Assembly (NCBI RefSeq): GCF_016595495.1
Contig: NZ_JAENIM010000009.1
Coordinates: 214,787 to 278,786 of the forward strand
Direction: 5' to 3'
Source of the DNA: Persicirhabdus sediminis
GTDB taxonomy: Bacteria; Verrucomicrobiota; Verrucomicrobiia; Verrucomicrobiales; Akkermansiaceae
Length of the DNA stretch: 64,000 bases
Below the pieces are notes generated by a model. It was not told the DNA's origin, did not search any database, and worked only from the letters and a program-made list of their open reading frames with translations. Shown one piece after another: positions 1 through 9,455 of the stretch (position 1 is its first letter; each line of letters opens with the position of its first letter). The translations under genes and the position numbers were made by a program.

Positions 1-682
1 CGATTTGGTCAGCGTGCACGTTAGGTGTCGCCCACTCTACAGTAGCTGGCAGATTCAGAATAATCTTATTTTCCTCAGTCGGCTGCCACACATCCATCAC
101 CGCCTCACAGATTTCCAGAGAGAAATCTAGCTCGGTATCAGAAAAACTTTCGGGAGAGTATTGCAAAGTAAGATCACAATCAGGCAATGTTGGAACTAAC
201 TCTTTAATCAGCTCGGCACCTTCGATAGCAATCTTTTTGATTTTCTCCTGGCTGGCGTCATTAAAAGTAATGCGGCGCTGCAGCGGAGAAGTTGAGTTAT
301 ACAAATGCACAATCGCCTGCTTAGCTCCGTGCAAAGCCGCAAATGTGCGGCGCAACAAATGCTCACGAGCCTGCACCAATACCTGAACAGTCACATCATC
401 AGGGATGCGATTTTCCTCTATCAGACGACGCAGGAAGTTGAACTCAGTATCTGATGCGGATGGGAAACCAACCTCAATCTGCTTGAAACCAATGCGTACA
501 AGCATTTCGAAATACTCAAGTTTCTCCTCCACCGTCATAGGCGTTGGTAGGGCTTGATTACCATCTCGGAGGTCAACACTACACCAGATAGGAGTAGCTG
601 AAATGACTTGATCCGGCCATTGACGATCTTTCAGATCAACAGCTGGAAATGGACGATATTTACGAATGCTTTCGGGCTTCAT
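1..682 (-). CDS. leuA: 2-isopropylmalate synthase, 5' part (gene runs off left edge)
   Basis: Condenses acetyl-CoA with 2-oxoisovalerate in the first committed step of leucine synthesis in the cytoplasm. The minus-strand reading from the ATG at 682 starts [13 protein letters not shown] and gives about 227 residues before the window edge. The HMG-CoA-lyase-like TIM-barrel start is clear: [12 protein letters not shown] at residues 34-45, with the metal/substrate Arg-Asp pair at 39-40, then [11 protein letters not shown]. The early KYRPF and W-P-D segment fits the longer, yeast-type LeuA branch (about 550 aa), so over half of the gene, including the regulatory domain, is missing. It is divergent from the next gene. 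I saw no leucine-rich leader upstream. Confidence 0.93.
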   Translation of the reverse strand, partial: MKPESIRKYRPFPAVDLKDRQWPDQVISATPIWCSVDLRDGNQALPTPMTVEEKLEYFEMLVRIGFKQIEVGFPSASDTEFNFLRRLIEENRIPDDVTVQVLVQAREHLLRRTFAALHGAKQAIVHLYNSTSPLQRRITFNDASQEKIKKIAIEGAELIKELVPTLPDCDLTLQYSPESFSDTELDFSLEICEAVMDVWQPTEENKIILNLPATVEWATPNVHADQI

Positions 683-857
683 GATAATTGCGATGTTTTG
701 CGCGCCGCAATATGGGCTAAATCACACGAAAATCAAGGGACTTTACCTACATTCAAATCTACCGTATCCAAAATTAACCATTTTGTTTGTTAACTTTGCT
801 TTCATCACACGTACTAAGGTACTCACCACACATCCCTATTTCATGCAAATCCTGACT

Positions 858-1763
858 ATGAAATTTATCTATCCACTCATCTGCCTCACCGCCATCTCCT
901 GTTCTCCAGTATCTGAAAAATACCAGCTGCCTCCAGCCAGTGAGCTCGGTAGCAAAGACGCCAAACTGCGCTCAGAACAATACCAATACGCTGAACAAAT
1001 CTATCAAGCAGCCACCACAGTGAAGGCGATTCAGCCAGTTACTAGCCAGAGTAAAAAAGCCATCAGCCTAGACGAAGCCTACGAAATCCAGTCGATTCTC
1101 GACAGCATGATGAGCCAAAAATACGGCCACGTCACCGGACATAAAATGGCCTACACCAGCGCAGCCTCACAGAAAACTTGGAACATCGACGCGCCAGTTT
1201 CAGGTACCTTTTTCAAAAAACAATTTGTTAAATCAGGCGGATCCGTTGAAGCCGACAGCTTCATTGGCTTCCACATCGAGTCAGAAATCGCCTTCGTGCT
1301 CAGCCAAGACATCACTCAGCCAATCACCTCAGTGGAAGATGCCGAGAACTACATCAAATCCGTGCACGTCGGCCTCGACGTGCCTGATCTCAGATTCGAC
1401 CGCAGCGAGCACCCACTCCAGCTAGCTGACGTTGTCGCCATGAGCTGCGGCACCCACACCTACCTCATCGGCAAAGGTGTACCACCACAAGGCTTAGACT
1501 ATGCTAACATGCAAGTATCACTCGATCGCAATGGCGAAGAAGTATACTCGGGCACAGCATCTAACGTACTCGGCGATCCACGTAAAGCACTCGTCATGCT
1601 AGCCAACCAACAGCTAGAAAAAGGTAACTACCTGCGGAAAAATCAAGTTATTCTATCAGGCTCAGTAGCCAGCGCCTACTTCCCGAAAGACCGTGAAGGA
1701 CGCCTCGGCAGCTACATTGGCAAAGCCACCGGCCTGCCATCCGTTGAGCTCAACGTTAAATAA
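858..1763 (+). CDS. Predicted lipoprotein with fumarylacetoacetase/2-keto-4-pentenoate hydratase fold
   Basis: The body resembles 2-keto-4-pentenoate hydratases (MhpD type). GHKMAYTSAA at residues 94-103 matches the family GYK-G-TS motif, ESEIAFVL (141-148) supplies the usual Glu pair, and the GLDVPDLRF segment (172-180) resembles the family's third acidic site. The frame is open from 666, but that region overlaps leuA. I prefer the ATG at 858 because it gives a short signal peptide with lipobox AISC (Cys15); an ATG at 843 is the alternative. Length is 301 aa against about 260 for soluble relatives, the excess being the exported N-terminus. Family members act on small oxo-acids in the cytoplasm, so a membrane-anchored exported version is unusual and its substrate is unknown. 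It ends at a strong terminator. Confidence 0.75.
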   Translation: MKFIYPLICLTAISCSPVSEKYQLPPASELGSKDAKLRSEQYQYAEQIYQAATTVKAIQPVTSQSKKAISLDEAYEIQSILDSMMSQKYGHVTGHKMAYTSAASQKTWNIDAPVSGTFFKKQFVKSGGSVEADSFIGFHIESEIAFVLSQDITQPITSVEDAENYIKSVHVGLDVPDLRFDRSEHPLQLADVVAMSCGTHTYLIGKGVPPQGLDYANMQVSLDRNGEEVYSGTASNVLGDPRKALVMLANQQLEKGNYLRKNQVILSGSVASAYFPKDREGRLGSYIGKATGLPSVELNVK

Positions 1764-1791
1764 CAAAAATCACCCAAGAAACCAAAAATAC

Positions 1792-1829
1792 TCAGCCAGC
1801 TGGAAACCTCCAGCTGGCTGATTTGTTTT
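1792..1829 (+). terminator. Rho-independent terminator after the 858-1763 gene
   Basis: A perfect 13-bp stem (1792-1804 with 1809-1821), loop AACC, then TTTGTTTT. Each arm contains CCAGCTGG, itself a palindrome and part of a word very frequent in this window. The convergent operon ends just to the right. Confidence 0.88.
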
Positions 1830-1876
1830 CACAGAATGTACAAAAAGCTAACTTCTAGCTAACAACGCACACCACT

Positions 1877-4800
1877 CTAAGCATGAGGCAGCAATTTATC
1901 GCCAAATAAAATCAGTACGCCTAAGAGTACAAATACAATCGACGTCGCTAATTTTACCGTAGCCGTATGCTTATTTTGAAAGTCTATCAGTGCAGAGCTA
2001 GTCATACCTCTGAAAGCTAAAGCAAAGATAACCACCAGCGGTAAAATGAATGCTAGATTATAAATTAGTAGCATCACTACAGCATCTGCCTCGCCCTTCT
2101 GAATTTGGAAAATGATCGGTGCATAAACTTGTCCAGTACACGCCAGCTCCAATATAGAAATGATCACGCCACTAACAAATGCGGCCAATACAAAATGTCT
2201 CGCTTTGGCACGCTTCCTGATCACACCTCGAATTTTGTCTTTTAGAAATGCAGGAAGCTGTAAGGTCATGTCCTTCAGGTTTCCTTTTGCCGCTCGGCGA
2301 GAATCTCTGAAGCTCAAAATCGCCACCAAGAACGCAAAGGCGGCAAACAAATAGGTCATCGTATGCTTTACCCATTGGAAGCCATCTAGCTGATTTAGTT
2401 TATCTATCACCGAGTGGAAAGCAATGCCCACCGCAAAGTATGACAAAAAGATAGCGCTGATAAATGACGCTCCTACCATCAAAATTTCACGCGGCGATCG
2501 ACGAGCAACCTGCAGGTACGAAAGGAAGAAAATAATCGTCGCAAATGCACATGGATTAACGCCATCTAGCAACCCAGCACCTATCACCACTGGCAGAGTC
2601 ATGTTCGCAAATGACTGATCTATCTTCTGCTCAGCTAGCTCAATAGCCTCATCGCCCATGTCGGCCCAGCTGTCATCTAGCGGCATGGCCAAGGTATCAA
2701 CTACCAGCTTCATGATATGCTCAGGCTGAACACTTGGTGAAATAGCCGCACCCGATTGAACAAATAAAGATGGTGTCTTACCTACTCCTGAAACTTGGAA
2801 GTAATCACATAATGCCTGGTTTAATAGCATAGATGATGGTTCCAAAATATTTTTATGCTCAATGACTAACTGAGGGAAATCACCCTTAATCTTATTCAGT
2901 TCAGCGTCTAATGTTTCACACTCACTACAGCCAGGTTTATAGAACACAAGCGCCCTAACGGTCTCCCGCTCAGCTACAGGTTCAGTAATCTCAGGCTCCT
3001 CAGAATGCTGTGCTAGGCTTGAATCCACCTGCATCTTAGCTAGATCCTGAAAGGAAGTGAACGCCAGTTGTTTGCCGCTGCCAGCAAAATGCTTAAGAAT
3101 GAGAGGACGCTTCCTTTTATTAATACTGCGCCAATCTACGTAGGCCAGCAATGGTTTGATTCCTGGACCTAATGATTTGTATTGATCCTCAATAAACGAT
3201 CCCAAACGCCGCGTTAGAGTTTTATCACCAGCTCGAGTCGACAGAAGCGAAATAAAATCAGCTAGATCAATATCCTGACCATGATAGAGCAAAGTGTACA
3301 ACGCCTCAAAACGCACCCGTTCGTCAGGATCATCATTAGCTAAGCCCTTGATCAACCCAAGTACATGCCCAGATATGCGCGGCTTCTTCCTATTATAGTT
3401 CCAGCTAGAATCTGGCCGCTGGTGTGTGTCTGAGAAATAGACCTGCCACTGACCTCTATCCGACAAAGCAACCAAAAGTGCCTCACGCACCCGCGGAGAA
3501 ACATCGCTCAGACCACGCTCGGCGTTTTCCTCTAACCATGATTGATTAAACCCTGCAACTGTATACCAAGCAGCGCGGCGCAACCACTGGCTCGCATTCT
3601 TTGTATATTCTGATACCACCCCAAAGCTAGTATGATCGAGAGCCTGCCTCGATAGAGTTAGAGCTAGCACCTTCTGATCATCCTCAGCTAGATCATTTTT
3701 CAACGTCGCTATACACCAGCTATGAATCGCACGTTTTGCATCACGGTCTCTAGCTGAAGATTCCAAATTCCGACAATACAAAGCTGAAGCATGAATCTTA
3801 CGACCGGGAAGATCTAGCAAAGAAAGTGCTTCCGAAATCAGCGCCAAGTTTTTTGATTCACTGAATGCTGATTGAGCCGCATCTTCTTGTACTGTCTCAG
3901 CATCATCATTGAGTAATCGCAAAGTAAGTTCAGAACTCTTCTGCGTCGATGTATAACGTAGCGCTGCAGCAACAGCAGACCGTTGGCTGACGGAATAGCC
4001 AGCCAGTGATTTTAGCAATTCTTCCGCACCTCGGTTGTCGCCAGATTTAGCTAGAATGATTCCCGCTCGGAATGCTTGTTCACTTTCACTAGCAGCCACT
4101 TTTGCTAACTCATCACGCAACGCACTAACATTATCAGGGAGTGATGATGCGGAACTCGATTCAAGCTGCTTCTCGGTCTGCTTTCTCTCACCGACAGCCA
4201 CTTGGTTAAAGGCATCGTACAATGAGTCTAACTTTGTTGAAACTTGACTCTTTTTAAGTTGAACCACTTGTGCCAAATAGGCGCTAGTATCAGTCATTTT
4301 AGGTAACCTAAGGTGATCAATCACCGCTGAAATTCGCTCAAGCTGACCACTCGTTAAGGCTTCCAACAGCGCCGCTGAGACTGCCTCAATCTTCTCCACC
4401 TTTTTGCTGTCCTTTGCTAATATCCTGATAGCTGAACAAGCAATATCCAGATCCTCATGTGAGCTGAAACTTGCCACTAACTTAACATGGCCCTCATCTG
4501 AGCTTTTTTCTAATTCACTCAAACACGCAATGATAACATCCACAGGTCGAGTCCTTAAGTGCTCGAGCAAACTGTCAGTGAACTGAATATCCAATCCAAC
4601 AAAAGCACTCGTCGCCATCGGCACGAGATCGTCATTACTGAGGAACATCTCTTCTAACTGAGATCGTGCTGAGGTCAATTTCAAAGCAACTACAGCTTGT
4701 ACTGCACCAGAGCGCACAAACTCATCTTCATCACTAAGCAACTCTAATACCTGCTCTGCAGCTCGTTCAGTACGCACCTTGACTACAAACTCCAATGCAG

Positions 4801-5950
4801 CAGAACGCACTCGCCAGCGCTCATCAGTAAGATAAGGAAGTACTTGATCAATCAATTCATCCGTGACCTGAACTTCGCCCTCTGAATTACTAGAATAAAA
4901 TGTATTTCGCCCCGCAACCTCTGCTTTACTCAGCTTCGTTAGGCTTTGTATCGTGGACACTAGCAGATCTTCATCATTTCTAGCTAGATAAGGAACGATT
5001 AGATCCACAGCCGCCTGACCACCGATCTCGCGCAACCTACGCATCGCCACATGTATCACGTTAACGTCAGCTTCCTCTGCGAGTACATCGGCCACCAAAG
5101 GCACCGCTTCTGCATTGCCTAGCAACAAGGCTGTATCAATCGCTGTTTCTCGCACCAATGCATCGGATGAATTGACAAAATCCAGTACGATAGGAATCAC
5201 CAGAAATCCATTTGTTTTGATTTGGCTAAGCGCCTCAAGCACCTGATCCCTATTACCTCTCGTTAGTGAGCGTGCTATACTATCAGCGCCCTGCGCCCTC
5301 GTCTGAGTTAAGACCAAATAATACTGGGCCTCTTTTAACCTGACCAGCTGGTGTTCTAGCAAATCTGGGCTAGTTACAATAAATTCCTGAATATCACCAA
5401 CCGCTAGCATCCCATATGGCTCTAGCATACGCAGTGCGCGCTTCTGCCTTTCAGCTACAGAAGAAATCAAGTCTCTAATGTAGCTTTGCATTTGATCATC
5501 AGTTAGTTGATTGCTTGCTGATAATTTTTCCCCTTTTGAGCCAGCCCATACCATCCAGCGGCTCAAAGCAGCATGATGCTCATCACTAGCTGGCGTATCC
5601 CATGGATCGTAGTCAAATTGCTTACCGCTGAAATCCTCTAAAATCTCGATGGCTCCAATCCTAACAGCCAGTCTTTCATCCCCTAAATAAGCCACCATTT
5701 GGCTTTTGGGAAATGGCTCAGCCTGCTTTAAGGCTGCGCGTATTAACTTGCGCTGGTGTTTGTCTCCGTAGTTAACCACCGCTTGCTCCCAGTCACTTGA
5801 CCTGGCTGGATCACTGCTACGGCTAGCAATACGGTCCAAGGCATCCCGGCTAATATCGTCAGCTATGCCCACCGACAACAATGATACATAAATCATTATC
5901 AACAGCCGACGAGCTGAGATGGATAGAAAATTTTTCAGCAACAAGTTCAT
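1877..5950 (-). CDS. Giant HEAT-repeat / thioredoxin-like / CcdA-like membrane fusion protein
   Basis: A 1,357-aa protein with a signal-like N-terminus, then about 950 residues of helical HEAT-type repeats (for example LVRETAIDTALLLGNAEA and VRSGAVQAVVALK), probably exported. A thioredoxin/glutaredoxin-like domain follows around residues 995-1095 with CxxC (CSEC, near 1005). The last ~240 residues form a multi-helix CcdA/DsbD-type domain with GLLDGVNPCAFATI (near 1130) and ELACTGQVYAP (near 1270), the two Cys-bearing helices of that family. Known CcdA domains pass electrons from cytoplasmic thioredoxin across the membrane. Here the receiver is probably the fused thioredoxin domain and the HEAT array may bind the client (inference). 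It is last in the MoxR operon, 39 bp after the end of the extended DUF4159 frame. Stop is TAG. Domain calls are firm; the client is unknown. Confidence 0.85.
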   Translation of the reverse strand: MNLLLKNFLSISARRLLIMIYVSLLSVGIADDISRDALDRIASRSSDPARSSDWEQAVVNYGDKHQRKLIRAALKQAEPFPKSQMVAYLGDERLAVRIGAIEILEDFSGKQFDYDPWDTPASDEHHAALSRWMVWAGSKGEKLSASNQLTDDQMQSYIRDLISSVAERQKRALRMLEPYGMLAVGDIQEFIVTSPDLLEHQLVRLKEAQYYLVLTQTRAQGADSIARSLTRGNRDQVLEALSQIKTNGFLVIPIVLDFVNSSDALVRETAIDTALLLGNAEAVPLVADVLAEEADVNVIHVAMRRLREIGGQAAVDLIVPYLARNDEDLLVSTIQSLTKLSKAEVAGRNTFYSSNSEGEVQVTDELIDQVLPYLTDERWRVRSAALEFVVKVRTERAAEQVLELLSDEDEFVRSGAVQAVVALKLTSARSQLEEMFLSNDDLVPMATSAFVGLDIQFTDSLLEHLRTRPVDVIIACLSELEKSSDEGHVKLVASFSSHEDLDIACSAIRILAKDSKKVEKIEAVSAALLEALTSGQLERISAVIDHLRLPKMTDTSAYLAQVVQLKKSQVSTKLDSLYDAFNQVAVGERKQTEKQLESSSASSLPDNVSALRDELAKVAASESEQAFRAGIILAKSGDNRGAEELLKSLAGYSVSQRSAVAAALRYTSTQKSSELTLRLLNDDAETVQEDAAQSAFSESKNLALISEALSLLDLPGRKIHASALYCRNLESSARDRDAKRAIHSWCIATLKNDLAEDDQKVLALTLSRQALDHTSFGVVSEYTKNASQWLRRAAWYTVAGFNQSWLEENAERGLSDVSPRVREALLVALSDRGQWQVYFSDTHQRPDSSWNYNRKKPRISGHVLGLIKGLANDDPDERVRFEALYTLLYHGQDIDLADFISLLSTRAGDKTLTRRLGSFIEDQYKSLGPGIKPLLAYVDWRSINKRKRPLILKHFAGSGKQLAFTSFQDLAKMQVDSSLAQHSEEPEITEPVAERETVRALVFYKPGCSECETLDAELNKIKGDFPQLVIEHKNILEPSSMLLNQALCDYFQVSGVGKTPSLFVQSGAAISPSVQPEHIMKLVVDTLAMPLDDSWADMGDEAIELAEQKIDQSFANMTLPVVIGAGLLDGVNPCAFATIIFFLSYLQVARRSPREILMVGASFISAIFLSYFAVGIAFHSVIDKLNQLDGFQWVKHTMTYLFAAFAFLVAILSFRDSRRAAKGNLKDMTLQLPAFLKDKIRGVIRKRAKARHFVLAAFVSGVIISILELACTGQVYAPIIFQIQKGEADAVVMLLIYNLAFILPLVVIFALAFRGMTSSALIDFQNKHTATVKLATSIVFVLLGVLILFGDKLLPHA

Positions 5951-5989
5951 CTAATCTTTGTGTTTATAAAAGCATAGAATTGATCTTCG

Positions 5990-6634
5990 TTAGTGAAGTA
6001 AGGCGTAGGCGAATATGTTTGCGTTAACTCGAACTGAGTTAGAAATTTCGTTCCCTCCTCAACAACAGCATCCTTCTGTATTGGAGGTATCATTCAAACC
6101 GTCGGAGGCGAATACCACAACTAGCTTACCATTATGGCTGAGTCCGTGGAGCTTACCCTCTCCCCCCTTTGACAACTTGAGCTGTTTGATCGTGAATATG
6201 GTATTAAATAAGGCGTGATCTTTGGCGATCTCCTGCAGTGAATCATTGCCAAATACTCTTTTGATCTCTCGCTGAAATGAACTTGCCCACGCTTTATTTG
6301 AACACCCAGGCGATGCTAACATAAACCCACCGTTCTCTAGGTATTTTTTCAAATTCACCCGCTCTTTGTTAGTCAAAACAAAGTCATCTTCACCTGTAAG
6401 AATGACAAACGGAAACTTAAACAGCTCGTCCGACGATAGCTTCACTGGCTTAAAACGGCGCTCAGTAGCAATGCTCGTATGCTGCTGTACGGTGCTGAGA
6501 AACTCATCACTAAAGCAGCGTGAGGTTTTAGTTCCAGCATAGATAAGGTTACCACACTGCACCGCCCCCTCTTTAGCAGCCAGTGGCGAAGCTAAGCTGA
6601 GGATAAATAAACTAACTAATTTCAAAGTTTTCAT
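5990..6634 (-). CDS. DUF4159 family protein with in-frame TGA (possible selenoprotein)
   Basis: The standard reading stops at 6059 after 191 aa with ...TEGCCC. Family features are present: signal peptide (MKTLKLVSLFILSLASPLA), FKFPFVILTG, and LKKYLENGGFML. The stop (TGA, 6061-6059) interrupts the domain. The same frame then continues for 22 sense codons, GGNEISNSVRVNANIFAYALLH, to a TAA at 5992-5990. From memory, that is the typical end of related DUF4159 proteins, which have a fourth Cys (CCCCGGNEI) where the TGA lies. Options are selenocysteine at residue 192, a nonsense mutation, or a base error. TGA is an ordinary stop elsewhere here (11671-11669). The gene sits 23 bp after its upstream neighbour and, if extended, 39 bp before the thioredoxin-CcdA gene. 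DUF4159 function is unknown; relatives occur in MoxR/vWA operons. Confidence 0.8.
6025..6041 (-). promoter_or_regulatory. SECIS-like hairpin downstream of the in-frame TGA
   Basis: In the minus-strand RNA, 18 nt after the UGA, a 6-bp stem UAACUC/GAGUUA encloses the loop AGUUC. The loop starts 23 nt after the UGA and has G as its second base. Bacterial SECIS elements are short hairpins soon after the UGA with a G at the start of the apical loop, so geometry fits. A 6-bp hairpin can arise by chance, and there is no other evidence. Confidence 0.4.
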
Positions 6635-6657
6635 AATTCTTCAATAATTTCTAACTA

Positions 6658-9441
6658 CTAATCATTAACAAAATATCGTTTCACAGCATCTTTATATCGA
6701 TCTGGAACATTTTCTGATTCGGGGCCCGCTTGACTTTGCTGGCTTGCTTGCTCTATCTCAATACGGTTAGTTTCTTTCACGCCATCAGTCCCGAGGGCAC
6801 CTTTCCCTCCAGCACCACCATGAGCGGACATGAACTGCTGGGGCGAAAATATAGCGCGATCAGGCCCATACATGGGAATTGAGAGGCTATTGCCCATCAC
6901 AGAATAACCATCGCTGCCAGATCCACCACCGCCACCTCCAGCCCCACCGGAGTTGCCATTTCCCTGTCCCCTTTGGCTCTGACACATCAATGCTTCTAGC
7001 ATTTGCTGCATCGTCATTGCTACATCTTGAGGTAATGTGAATCGCGGAGCTCTAGATTTGCACATCGAGCAAAAACTATTCTTCTGTTGGAGAAGCTGCT
7101 CCATCAAAGACAGTGCTAGAATGGAGTTCGCCGCAGCATCAATAGACTGTCCCTTTTCGGCAGCTGTTTCAGCTGCCTTCATGGCATTATCAATATCGAG
7201 GCGGTCCAAAAGCTCTATAAATTGCTGCACGTCCGCTGCCATTTGAGCGAATTCATCATCCAAATTGCCCGCATGCTTTAATAGCTCGCGTTTCATTTCA
7301 GCTAGAGCCTGACGATTCTTTTGCTGCAGACGGCCTAAATTGGCTAGATTACCAGCATTAGTCATCTCGCCCATAGCTATCTCTTTTGCCATCAACTGTG
7401 TTCTTTCAGCTAATGACTCTTGCGCTTTATATATGCGCATAAATTCTGCCGACTGCTTCATGACCTCCCCAAGCTGTTTTACTTTCTCAGCATCTTGACG
7501 AACTTGCGCTACCTTCTTCTCGATTTTTTTGAATCCTGAGCCTAACTCATCAAGCCCCTTGGACATTTCAGCTGGCGAACTACCTTCTCCAAATTGATTC
7601 AACTGCTTCAGTGCCTCGTCAGCTTGTTTGCCGAGAGCACTGGCAACATCACGTAAACGCTTTTCCATAGCAAAGGCTTCGAAATCATCACCGATCTTGT
7701 TAGCCAATTCTTTTGATTCAGCTAGATGCTTTTTGGCCTGCTCGAGCGCACTCTTAATGCTGTCAGGATCACCTGAGTCTATCGCCTCATGCAACTGACC
7801 TATGGCATTCCGAGCCTGTTTCATAGCGTGAGCTAATGCCTGATAGCGAATGGTAAACTCTTCCAACTGAGTTTTCATTCTAATCCTCTCAGCGTATTCT
7901 TCTTCACTGATCACCACAACCTTCACAAGATCTGAAACTCCAATTCCCAACTTATTAGGGTGATGATCTTGAGCCTCAAAATAGAACTCTAATGTTTGCT
8001 CTGCCTCTACACCTAACTGAGCTAGGTCTAGCTGGTTTTCATAATGATAACTTTTGCCAAATTGCCCTTCAGCAATCAATTTTCCCCGATCACGGAACCC
8101 CAGCAAAGTTCTCTGTAATTTGACTGACTTGATGCCAAAATCATCTTCCACTCGCAGCTCGAATGGCACCTTAGACTTGGGTGTAGCTAACAAAAGACTC
8201 TGTGGTGAATTAACACTAATGGTTGGCACTTCGTCCTTCTTAACATTCAAGCTGATAGCAAAAGGGCTAGCAGCCTTGGTAAAGCGAACGTCATGAATAT
8301 GGGCCACCAAATCAGATGACTCCTGAGCAGTCCAAGAAAAACAAACTGAGCTATGACCAACAAGTTCACCACTGACCTCAGTAGTTTGTTCATTGCCGTC
8401 AGTATCTTTTGATCGCACCTCTAATAGCCCCCCACCAAGAGGTCGGTTGCTATGCAAAACTAACTCAACAATAGACCCAGCGGCAGCCCTAATCTCGTTA
8501 CTATCCAGCGAGAACGACTCCATTGCCATGCCCGTGTACTCAGGTGATGAAATTTTGACCGAAGCCGAGGCAACACGAGGCTGAAGCAAAACATCTAGCT
8601 GAAACCAATCACTGCGAGCGCGACCGCAGGTAAATGCAAACTCTACAGGCTGGCGGGTATTCTCAAACTTCTTAGCAAATGACTGAGTTCCTTCACTATA
8701 GCAAGCTAGGCTTTCAGTGCGGCCTTGCTCCCTATCGCGAACCAAACATTGCACCGGTGACTCTAACTCACCACCGACAACACGAACCTGCACCACTGCG
8801 TCCTCTCCGTAAACCACAGCCAATTGGCTATGATCGATCTCGAAGCGCAAGGGACTATATGGAGGTATATCCGACATCGGCTGGAAAAACCTACACCAGC
8901 TAACATCAAACAGCTCGGATTTCGTCCACTTGATTACATTAATTGATAGCAAACAAACTCCAGAAGCTAACAAACTAATCAGTAGAAAATTCCACGGTGT
9001 CCGTTTACTTAAACTGATACTGGCTAGGCAATCATTGGCCTTCTGATACAAGCGCGCTTTATGAAACTCAGCCATTGAATCAGAATCGCTACTGCCAGAA
9101 TCATTCAATGAATAAGCGCCTGAAATGCTAGCTCGTTTATCATTTGATAAACTATCGGCCAAATGAGAAAGCTTTCCATTACTAAAGCGATAGGCACACC
9201 ATAATGCAAGGCATGCAGCCACGATACAAAAACCAAAGAATGCTAACTTAACCCAGTAACGAGTTTCATTAGTATAGATAAAATAATAATCTAAGGCACA
9301 TAGAGACAACAGCAGCACACAACTAACCACCATCAGACAAGAAAGAGCGATGCAACACCGTCCTAGGCACCATGACAATTTGAGCCGTCGCATGGACTGC
9401 TGAAATTGGCTACTTGCACTCATGTTATCTTTATTTTGCAT
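6658..9441 (-). CDS. Large membrane-anchored coiled-coil protein (DUF4175-like)
   Basis: A 927-aa protein with two N-terminal membrane segments (about residues 31-57 and 66-86), a third near 150-167, a long beta-rich exported region, then a long charged helical/coiled-coil stretch (about 525-780) rich in Glu, Lys, Gln and Ala. Near residue 790 is a Cys pair (SFCSMCKSR), then a Gly/Ser-rich linker near 834 and a C-terminus ending DRYKDAVKRYFVND. Position between a vWA gene and a DUF4159 gene, plus architecture, suggests the DUF4175-like component of MoxR/BatA operons; I did not identify it by strong motifs. The start could be the ATG at 9441 or 9423. The gene lies 14 bp after its upstream neighbour. 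The Cys pair matters because a thioredoxin-CcdA protein is encoded in the same operon. Confidence 0.65.
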   Translation of the reverse strand: MQNKDNMSASSQFQQSMRRLKLSWCLGRCCIALSCLMVVSCVLLLSLCALDYYFIYTNETRYWVKLAFFGFCIVAACLALWCAYRFSNGKLSHLADSLSNDKRASISGAYSLNDSGSSDSDSMAEFHKARLYQKANDCLASISLSKRTPWNFLLISLLASGVCLLSINVIKWTKSELFDVSWCRFFQPMSDIPPYSPLRFEIDHSQLAVVYGEDAVVQVRVVGGELESPVQCLVRDREQGRTESLACYSEGTQSFAKKFENTRQPVEFAFTCGRARSDWFQLDVLLQPRVASASVKISSPEYTGMAMESFSLDSNEIRAAAGSIVELVLHSNRPLGGGLLEVRSKDTDGNEQTTEVSGELVGHSSVCFSWTAQESSDLVAHIHDVRFTKAASPFAISLNVKKDEVPTISVNSPQSLLLATPKSKVPFELRVEDDFGIKSVKLQRTLLGFRDRGKLIAEGQFGKSYHYENQLDLAQLGVEAEQTLEFYFEAQDHHPNKLGIGVSDLVKVVVISEEEYAERIRMKTQLEEFTIRYQALAHAMKQARNAIGQLHEAIDSGDPDSIKSALEQAKKHLAESKELANKIGDDFEAFAMEKRLRDVASALGKQADEALKQLNQFGEGSSPAEMSKGLDELGSGFKKIEKKVAQVRQDAEKVKQLGEVMKQSAEFMRIYKAQESLAERTQLMAKEIAMGEMTNAGNLANLGRLQQKNRQALAEMKRELLKHAGNLDDEFAQMAADVQQFIELLDRLDIDNAMKAAETAAEKGQSIDAAANSILALSLMEQLLQQKNSFCSMCKSRAPRFTLPQDVAMTMQQMLEALMCQSQRGQGNGNSGGAGGGGGGSGSDGYSVMGNSLSIPMYGPDRAIFSPQQFMSAHGGAGGKGALGTDGVKETNRIEIEQASQQSQAGPESENVPDRYKDAVKRYFVND

Positions 9442-9455
9442 TCTACTATTATTGC

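Noticed and set aside
683..857. Leucine leader peptide/attenuator upstream of leuA
   Set aside because: No Leu-codon run or paired terminator/antiterminator hairpins seen on the minus strand.
666..857. N-terminal extension of the hydratase-like gene back to 666
   Set aside because: It would overlap leuA and bury the signal peptide; ATG 858 gives a sensible exported protein.
6015..6218. Plus-strand 67-codon frame over the 3' end of the DUF4159 gene
   Set aside because: It is the antisense of the conserved DUF4159 frame and has no family-like features.
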